From Coriobacteriaceae bacterium (GTDB lineage Bacteria; Actinomycetota; Coriobacteriia; Coriobacteriales; UMGS124), in NCBI GenBank assembly GCA_019421015.1, contig JAHZGC010000035.1, positions 11,818-33,897 on the forward strand: a stretch of DNA of 22,080 bases, in the 5' to 3' direction. A program made the position numbers and the translations under genes. The notes beneath the pieces are model-generated. The model did no database searches and was not told where the DNA came from. It saw only the letters and a list, made by a program, of their open reading frames with translations. Within the stretch, counting starts at the first letter, position 1. Each line of letters starts with the position of its first letter. Of the stretch, positions 6,395 to 15,300 are shown one piece after another.

Positions 6395-9300
6395 ATGGGA
6401 TCATCGGGCAAAGCACGGGGACGCAGGTTTCTTTCTTTCTTTATGTCGGCGCTTTTGGTGGTACAGACGATGCCCTGGGGCGTTGTGCCGGCTTTGGCCG
6501 CCGACATCGAGCACGAGCCGGTCGCGGTGGAGCAGCCCGTCGCGCTGAGCGCCGTGACGGGGGATCCCGCCGCGCTGAGCGCCGTGACGGGGGATCCCGC
6601 CGCGCTCCCTGACGGGGACGTCCCAGACCCCGCCGCCTTGCCTTCGTCTCCAGAAGGGGCGGCGGCTCCCGAAGACGTTGCCGATGCGGCCGCCCCCCCG
6701 GCGCAGGTCGAGGTGCCTGTCGCGCTGGAGACCGCCAACGTCGCCCCGGCGGCCACCGATGTGGCCGAGGCCGCGGTGTCTGAGAATATAAACATTGACC
6801 CTCAAGATGAGGTTAATGCTAATTCGACAGATTTAAACAATGAAGTTAAGCTTGATGGTACTGAACCCGAAGCTTCCGCGGGCCTTTCGCCCACTGACGA
6901 GTCGGCCGAGACGGGGGGCGGTGCTGCCCCGGCGGAGCCGACGGCCGTGGCCGTGCCCGTCGAGGCCGGTGCGGCTGCCGACCCGGTGATAACCCCCTCT
7001 GTGGACGGCGCGACCTCCGCTTCATATACGATCGCTTTTGTGGACAACGGCAACAGCGCCCATCTGCGCCCGTCAGCCCAGGCTGTGGCCGACCGGGCGT
7101 CTTTGCAGTTCTCCCTCGACGGCTCCGCCTACTATCCGCTGCTCTCCTCGGATGGGTCGCTGAGCGAGCAGGCTCGCGACCTGTTGGGCCTTACCGAGGT
7201 GCCGCCCTATGCGTTGGTCGGCAGCGAACCGACGCTCGACCGCTACGTCATCGAGGCCGCGGGGCTGCCTGCCCAAGTGGTCTACCACTCCTCGGTCGAG
7301 GGGGCCGAGGTGCCACCCGCCCAGCCTATCCACTGGGCGGTCGTTCCCGACGATGCCGTTTTGAATGAAGGGCTCGATCCCAGCCAGAACCGTTACGAGA
7401 TGGCCCCAGGCATGCAGGAGGGCGTCGACCAGGTGGCCACGCTGTGCTCGTCGGTCAAGTTTGCCGTCGACATCCGCGGCGGCGAGGGGTCCGACGACGG
7501 TGCCCTGTTCGGCGAGCTGATGGGGTCCATGGAGCTTACGGTTCACGACGGCCCTGACGCGGTGCGCACCTGCACGCTTGAAGAGGCGCTCTCCCAAGGC
7601 CTGCTGACATGGTCGTACGACCCTGCCAGCGGGCTGGTGGAGATCGAGGGCATGCTGCCCCGGTACAGCGCGTCTACCGGCAACGAGCTCGGCTACAGCA
7701 TCTCATACACGGGGCCCCAGGAAGGGGAGGATTACTGGCAGGCGGTCTATGACAACGGGGCGGTTCCCAACCACGGTTCCGACGCCACCCAGGCGTGGGC
7801 CGGCGGCACCCTGAAGCTCATCCATGCGGGGACCACCTCGTTCACGGCCTCCAAGCTCTGGGAGGACGGGGACGACCCGGCCGGCCGGCCGGAGGTCAAG
7901 TTCACGCTGCTGCGCTACAGCTGCACCCCTCGGGCGGACGCGAGCCAAGCGGCGCCGGTACCTGTCGACGGATCGCATTTCGCCGAGGTCGTGGTGGGCG
8001 CCGCCTCCGGCGAGAACCCCTACACCATAGTGTTTCCGTCGGACGGTTCCTACACGCTGCCCAAGTTCGACCCGGACGGCAACCCCTACGTGTACTGCGT
8101 GCTCGAGGATATGGGCGCCGGCACCGGGACCGACTACTCGACGGTGCTGGGGGCCATCGACCCCCAGACCGGTGCGGTGACCGATACGCCTCCCAGCTGC
8201 GGTGTGCAAGGGGAGGGGTGGGTGCGACCCGCCGACGACCCCTATGTCTACGACGGCGGAACCGTCTCGAACGTGCGCACCGGGACCACCTCCCTCGGGT
8301 GGGGCAAGCAGTTCCTGGCCCAGCACTACCAGGACCAGCTCCAAAACGTGACCTGCGTCTTTAAGGTCCAGCAGCGCGTGGCGGGGTCGGACGGCGCATG
8401 GGCCGACGTGGCGGGTCCCGACGGCGGAATCTACGAGGTGAGGCTTTCGAACTTTGCAAGCAGCTCCCTGCTGCAGGGCACGGACCTCTCCCTGCCGGCC
8501 TACGACTTTGTGGGACGCGAGCTCGAGTACCGCTTCGTCGAGACGGACGTGCTGCAGAACGGCGTCTCCACGGGCTATCGCGTCGAGGAGACGCCCGACG
8601 GGACGTACAAGGGGTATTTCAACCTCGAGCTGACCGACCCCAACACCCACGAGGTCGCGACCGTGCTGTTCGAGTCGACCCTGGCGGCCTCCTCCGACGA
8701 GGTGGTGTCGAACGCGCCGGCAGCGTCGACCTACCAAAACATCGTGAAGCAGTGGCGCGACGAGAGCGGTGCCGACGTCCCGGGGCCCGAGGACGGCATC
8801 GAGGTGGGCTTTGAGCTCTGGCGTGACGGCCAGCTGCTGGCGACGCTGTATGCGGACGGCGACGCGCAGGACCCGGTGCGCGTGGACCCTGCGAACGCAC
8901 TTTCAGACCTGGGTGCCACGGCGGTCGAGAATGAGCCCTGGCACGTTGCCGTCGAGGGATTGCCCCAGTTCAGCGCCGACGGCAAAGCCTACAGCTACCA
9001 GGTACGCGAGACCGCGCTCGAAGGCTGGGTTTCCAGCCGCTCCTTTGACCCGGCGACCCATACCACCACGGTCGTCAACGCGCCGAATACGGGTGCGGGC
9101 GTACAGACCTCCTTTGACCTTGAGAAGTTCTGGATCGACGGGGGCAACACCCACGCCGCCGAGTCGGTGGGCGTGGAGCTGCGGGCGACGCAGCCCATTG
9201 AGGCGACCGACGCCGCGGGCAACCCCGTGCGCTACGAGGCGGGCGACGTGCTGGGTGCGTGGAGCCTCGAGGCCGGCCGGCACTGGTCTGCCACCGTGGC

Positions 9301-12300
9301 GCTGCCCCTTGCCGGCGTGACGACCGACAAACTGGCGCTCGTGGAGGTGAGCGCGACCGCTGCCGACGGCGTGGTGAGCACCGTGATGTCCCAGGAGGAG
9401 TTCGCGTCTTGGGCCACCGGGCACGGCATCGTCTACAACCCCTATACGTTCAGCAACCCTGCCGCCTCCGTGCTGGTTCACGGCGGCTACGTTTACGAGG
9501 TCTCGAGCTCTTACGACCAGGAACGCGGCGCCTTCGCGGTGACTAACCGCCGTGTGGGCTCTGTGAGTTTGGACGTCGAGAAGGCGTGGGCCGACCGCCG
9601 GGCGGATCCCGGTGACGAGCAGGTGCCACGCCCCCAGGCCCTCATCTCCCTGAGGTGCGTCGAGTACCCCGCCTCCATCGGGACCGACGCCGACGGAAAC
9701 GGCTATGTGGTGCGCTACGACGGGGTGCGGGTCCCCATCCTCGCCGCCGACGGCACCCCCATGCCTGCCACCGTGGCCGTGGACACGCCGGTCGGCGCGT
9801 ACGAGAGCTCCTACTCCTTTAACAACCTGCCCAAGTACGACGCGGCGGGCACGCGCATCCACTACCGCGTGGTGGAGACGTGGGCCGAGGGTACCGATGT
9901 GGGCGACTATGTCTCGAGCCGCAAGGTGGGCCCCTACGAGCAGGGTCCCTACAACTACCGGGACAGCCAATCGTACGCTTTCACGAACTCCCGGACCGGC
10001 GTTACGACGGCCGTCTTCTACAAGCAGTGGAACGACCAGTACGTGGCCGATGTCCTCAAGCAGCGGCCCGACATCTACCTCACCCTCTATGCCAGCGACA
10101 GCGAGCATGTGGACGAGCAGGGCAACGCGGTGCCCTACCCTGTGGCTGGGTATGTGCGCGTCCAATGGAGCATGGGGGGCAGCTACGGCGCGGTGACCTT
10201 CTCGGGCTCGGCCACGTTCCAGACGGCGACCGTCGCGAACCTGCCGAAGTACGACGCGAACGGCCTGCCCATCACCTACTGGGCGAGCGAGGCCATGGCG
10301 GCCGACGCGACGTCTCTCGACTACGTTCCCGTCTCCTTCGAGGGGGGTGCCGAGACCTTCGTGCTCCCCGACGGCACCACCCTCATGGCGAGCGGGGGGA
10401 CCTTTGTGAACGGCATCGCCCGCCCGCTCGCGGTGCGCGGCGAGAAGCTGTGGCAGTCCGTGCCGAGCGACTTTGCGCTGGACGACCTGCCCGACGTCGC
10501 GGTCGTGCTGGAGCGCCGCCTGCAGGGCTCCGACGACGAATGGGTCCAGGTAGCCTGCACCAGCGACTTCTCTAAGGAAGGTCGCAGGTGGGGCTACGAG
10601 CTGCGCTTCGAGACCGACGCCGACGGAACGCCCGTCGAGGTCGACGGCCAGCCGGTGCCGCTGCCCACCTACGACCCCGCGGGGCGCCTCTACGAGTACC
10701 GGACCGTCGAGCGCATCGACGGCCTTTCGGGCACGCCCGGCACGGCCGACGACGTCTTCAAGGTCTCCGTGGGGGCCGGCGGCAACTACCGCATCGTCAA
10801 CTCCTACGCCCCGACGAGCGGCAACCTTACGGTGAAGAAGCTCTACGGCAACCACCCCGCGGGGGAGCTCTATCCTGACCTCACCTTTACGCTCTACCGC
10901 CAGTACACCAAAGCCGACGGGAGCCTTTCGAGCCCGTACCGTGTGGAGCAGCGGCGGCTCGCCTCGCGCGACGTGGTCGACGACCAGGGCAGCGTGACCT
11001 TTGCGGGGCTGCCTGTCTACGCCCCCAACGGGCAGCCGTGGCTCTACAGCGTGGTCGAGAAGGGCATCGGCGGCTACGCCTCCACGGTCGCCCTGGGCAA
11101 CCTGTCCTCAACGGACGACCCGGCGTTCGGGGCCCACGGGCCGGTGTTCGGCGGCGAGCTCTCCTCGGCCGACTCGGTCGGGCCGATCGGCATCCCCGGG
11201 GGCGAAGCCGCCCTCGACGAGGTCGCCGACCTGACGTTCGCCAACGTGTACGAGCCTGCGCCGAGCTTTAGGATCGAGGGGACCAAGCACTGGGTCGACT
11301 GGGAGAACGCCTTCGGCATCCGTCCCGACGACCTGACGCTGGAGCTCACGCGCTCCTATGCCGGCGGCACCCAGGCCGTCGAGCTCCAAAGCGACGACTC
11401 GCAGGGCGCGGCCTACCTCACATGGGACAAGGGCTCTCGGGCCGACGCGTGGACCTTCTCCATCGAGAACCTCGAGGTATGGGCACCCGACGACACCCTG
11501 TGGCGCTACACCGTGACCGAGGTGCTGAACGACGGGGACGGCTACCGCGTACAGCTCAACTTCTCGCCTTCGTTCGGGGTCACCGCCGTGCCGGGCGACG
11601 GCGGCTCGGCCAGCGGGGCCCTGCGCAACACCCTCGACGGACGCGTGAGTGTCTCCAAGACCTGGGAGGGCGACAACACCGAGCTCGACCTGCGCCCGGC
11701 CCAGGTGGGTATCGAGCTGCAGGCCAGCGTCGACAGGGGCGCCACCTGGGGTCCGATGCGCGAGGTCCTCGCGGCTGCGGGCTTCGACATGAGCGGCGTG
11801 CTGCAGGGGGTGCCCCTCTCGCTGACGCTGCCGTTCAACGGCCGGTGGTCGACGGCCTGGGGTTCGCTGCCCCTGATGGGCGTCGTGCCCGCCACCGGCG
11901 AGCGGCTCTCGATCTCCTACCGCGTGGTGGAGACCTTTATCGGCACGCCCGGCACCCCCATGTACCAGCCCATCGTCCTTGGGCAGCTCGACGCGGCGGG
12001 CACCGACTACGGCACGACCTACCCCTATCAGGTGAGCGCCACGGTGAGCGGGTCGCTCGGAGGCCTGTCGGGGAGCCTGGACTTCTCCATCAAGAACTCC
12101 CTGTACGCGACCGACGTCTCGATCACCAAGGTGTGGGACGACGCCGACGACTACTGGGGCCTGCGCCGCGACGTGACGTTTGCCCTGGAGCGCCGCGCCG
12201 AAGGCGGCCAGTGGGAGCCCGTCATGCGGGAGAGCGACCCCGCCGCACCGGTCACCGCGACCCTTGCGGCCCCGGCTGCCCCGCAGGACAGCGCCACGCT

Positions 12301-15300
12301 CTCGCTGACGCGCCTGCCGGCCTACCTGCCCGACGGCACGCCGTGCGAATACCGTCTGGTCGAGGTGGCGCAAAGCCCCTACGACGGTGTCTGGAGCGAC
12401 GGCCAGGGCAACGCCGTGCCGTCCGAAGACGCCGGCATGGACGGCCAGACGCTCACCAACAGGCTCAGGACGGTCGGCCTTGTAGGTACCAAGGCATGGG
12501 ACGACGCCGACGGGGCCGCCCCGGTCCCTGACGTTTCCGACGAGGCCATGCGCCCCACACTCGTCCTTGAGCGTTCCTCAGACGGTGGGACCACCTGGTC
12601 GGCCGTGACCTGCCCGGACGGCCCCGTGTGGAGTGCGGGGGAGGGCGGATCCTGGACGTTTGCCTATGAGGGGCTGCCGGCCTGCGACGCCTCAGGAAAC
12701 GCCTACAGCTACCGCGCCCGTGAGCTGGGGGTCGTGCCGGGCTACCACCCGGTGCAGGCCGACGCCCCGAGCACGCTGCGGCCCGACGGCACCGCGTGGG
12801 AGAACCCCGTCATGACCAACGAGCTGAACCGCCTTGCACTCGAGAAGCTCGGTGCCGACGGAGCCCCTTTGAACGGGGTGAGCCTCGCGGTGCGCAGCCT
12901 CGACAGGCGCGTCACCTATGCGCTGTGGGAGCGGGACGGCGACGGGGGCGCCGCGGCGCGCGTCTGGCGTTCGGGCACCCTTGACCCCGAAGGCGACGGG
13001 ACCTGCGTCAGCACCGCGGGCGTGCTGGTGGGGCTTGCCGCCGGAATCTACCGGGTGGAGGAGACCGTGCCGCCGAACGGTTATACCGTCCTCGAGCCGG
13101 CCGTCATAGAAATCGCCGCGTCCGGCGCCGCCACGCTGCTCGACGCGGCACCCGGCTGGTCGGTCTCGGCCGACGGGGCCGCGCTGACCGCCGTCGACAA
13201 GCCCGTGAGCGCGGTGCTTTACAAGCTTTCGGCCCAGGACTGGCAGCTGCTCCCCAGTGCCGTCTTTAGGCTCGAGGGCCGGTTCTCCGACGGGACGTCC
13301 GTCAGGGAGCTTACGACCGGTGCGGATGGGTCGGTGGCCCTGGAAGACCTTGTGGCCGGGGAGACCTATAGGCTGAGCGAGACGGGCGCGCCCTCGGGCC
13401 ACGCCCAGCTTGCCGGCAGCGTCGAGGTGCGGGTCGACTGGGACGGCACGCTGAGCGTCGTGGACGGCGACGCCTGGGCGGGTGCCGTGGGCGTCGTAGG
13501 GGGCGGTACGGGCATCGCCGTGGTCGACGACATCACCCAGGTGGCGCTGCGCAAGGCGGACGCGGCCGACCCCTCCCGCAACCTGACGGGCGCGCAGTTC
13601 GTGCTCGAGAACCTTGACACCGGCACGCAGTCCACGGTTTCGGTCGACGAGGGGCACTTTGGTTACGCGGTGTTGAGCGGGCTTGACACCGGCGTTCCCT
13701 ACCGCATCTACGAGGCTGCGGCGCCTGCGGGCTACCGGCTCGACCCGACGCCTTTTGACTTTCATCTGGATGCCGCCGGCCGCCTGGTGGCCGACGGGCC
13801 GGTGGGCGCACCCTACGCCGTCGAGGACGGCGGCCTCGTTCTGACGGCCTGCGACACGGAGCTTGCCGTGCGGATTGAGAAGGCCGACCTGGAGGGGCGC
13901 CCGCTGCTGGGCGCCGTCTATGCGCTGAGCGGCGTGTTCTTGGATTCAGGCGGTGAGGTTGAGACGCGCACGCTGAGCTTTGGTGACGAGAGCTCCCTGA
14001 GCGTCGGCAAACTGCTGGCAGGGGAGACCTACACGCTGGAGGAGGTCGTACCTCCCAGCGGTTACCGGCTTGTGCGCGGCACGTGCTCCTTTAGCGTGGG
14101 CTCCGACGGGACAGTAAGCCTGGTGGGCGCGCCCGAGGGCTTCTCGGCTGCATCGGACGGCCTGGGCATCGTCGCCGTCGACCGTCCGGTCGTGGCGAGC
14201 CTCCTCAAGGTGTCCGCCGCGGGCCAGGCCCCGCTTGCGGGGGCCGAGTTCACTCTGGAAGGCGTGTTTGCCGACGGGTCGGGCGGCGCTTCCGGGCTTG
14301 TCTTTGAGACGCGCTCGCTCAGAACCGACGCCTCGGGCGTCGTGGCCCTCGAGGGGCTGGTCGTAGGCCGGACCTACGTGCTGGCCGAGGCGACGGCCCC
14401 GTCGGGGCACGCACTGCTCAAAGGCGAGGCGGCCCTGGAGGTGCAGCCCGACGGCACACTGGTCCTGTTGCCCGAGAGCTTTGGCCCCCTGGCGGAGGCG
14501 CTAGCGGTCGACGGGTCGGGCGTGCGGGTTGTCGTCGCCGACGAGCCCACCCTCTTCAGGCTGAGCAAGGTGGATGCCGGCGACGCCTCCAAGGCATTGG
14601 CAGGTGCCAAGTTCGAGCTTGCCAACGGCAAGACGGGCGAGACGTCCCAGCTTGCGGTCGGCGACGACGGCACGCTCGAACTCCGAGGCGTCTTGGACGT
14701 CGGGGTTCCCTACAGCCTGCGGGAGACCGAGGCGCCCGTCGGCTACCGGCTCGACCCCACGGTGTTCTCCTTCTGGCTCGACGGTTCCGGCAATCTGGTG
14801 GCCCGCGACGCGGGCCCCTACCGGGTCGTTGCGGGCGAGGTGGCCGTCGTGATGGCCGACGAGCCTGCCACGGCCGTCCTCACCAAGGTGTCCGCCACTG
14901 ACGGCAGGCCGCTGGAGGGCGCGGAGTTCACGCTCGAGGGTTCGTTCGCCGACGGGTCCCGTGAGCAGCGGCTTGTGACGGACGCCGACGGCAACGCGCA
15001 GATCGGTCTGCTGGTGGGCGGCGAGCGCTACACGCTTACCGAGACCGCGCCTCCTGCGGGGCACCGGTGGCTTTCGGGCAGCGCGGTGCTTGCCGTGGCC
15101 CCTGATGGGACCCTGGACGTCGTGGCGTCGGGCGAGGGTGCGAGCGAGCTGGAGCAGGCGCTTACGGTGGAGGGGGGCGCCCTCGGTATCCGGGTTGCCG
15201 ACGAGCCCACGCGGCTTACCCTGGGCAAGACCGACGCCTCCGACACGCCGCACCCATTGACGGGTGCCCGGTTCGTGTTGATCAACGCCCACACCGGCTC

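Noticed and set aside
8903..10855. Long open frame (650 codons) on the minus strand
   Set aside because: Antisense to the giant surface protein, with the Arg/Val/Gly/His bias of a shadow frame; the plus frame has clear repeated domains.
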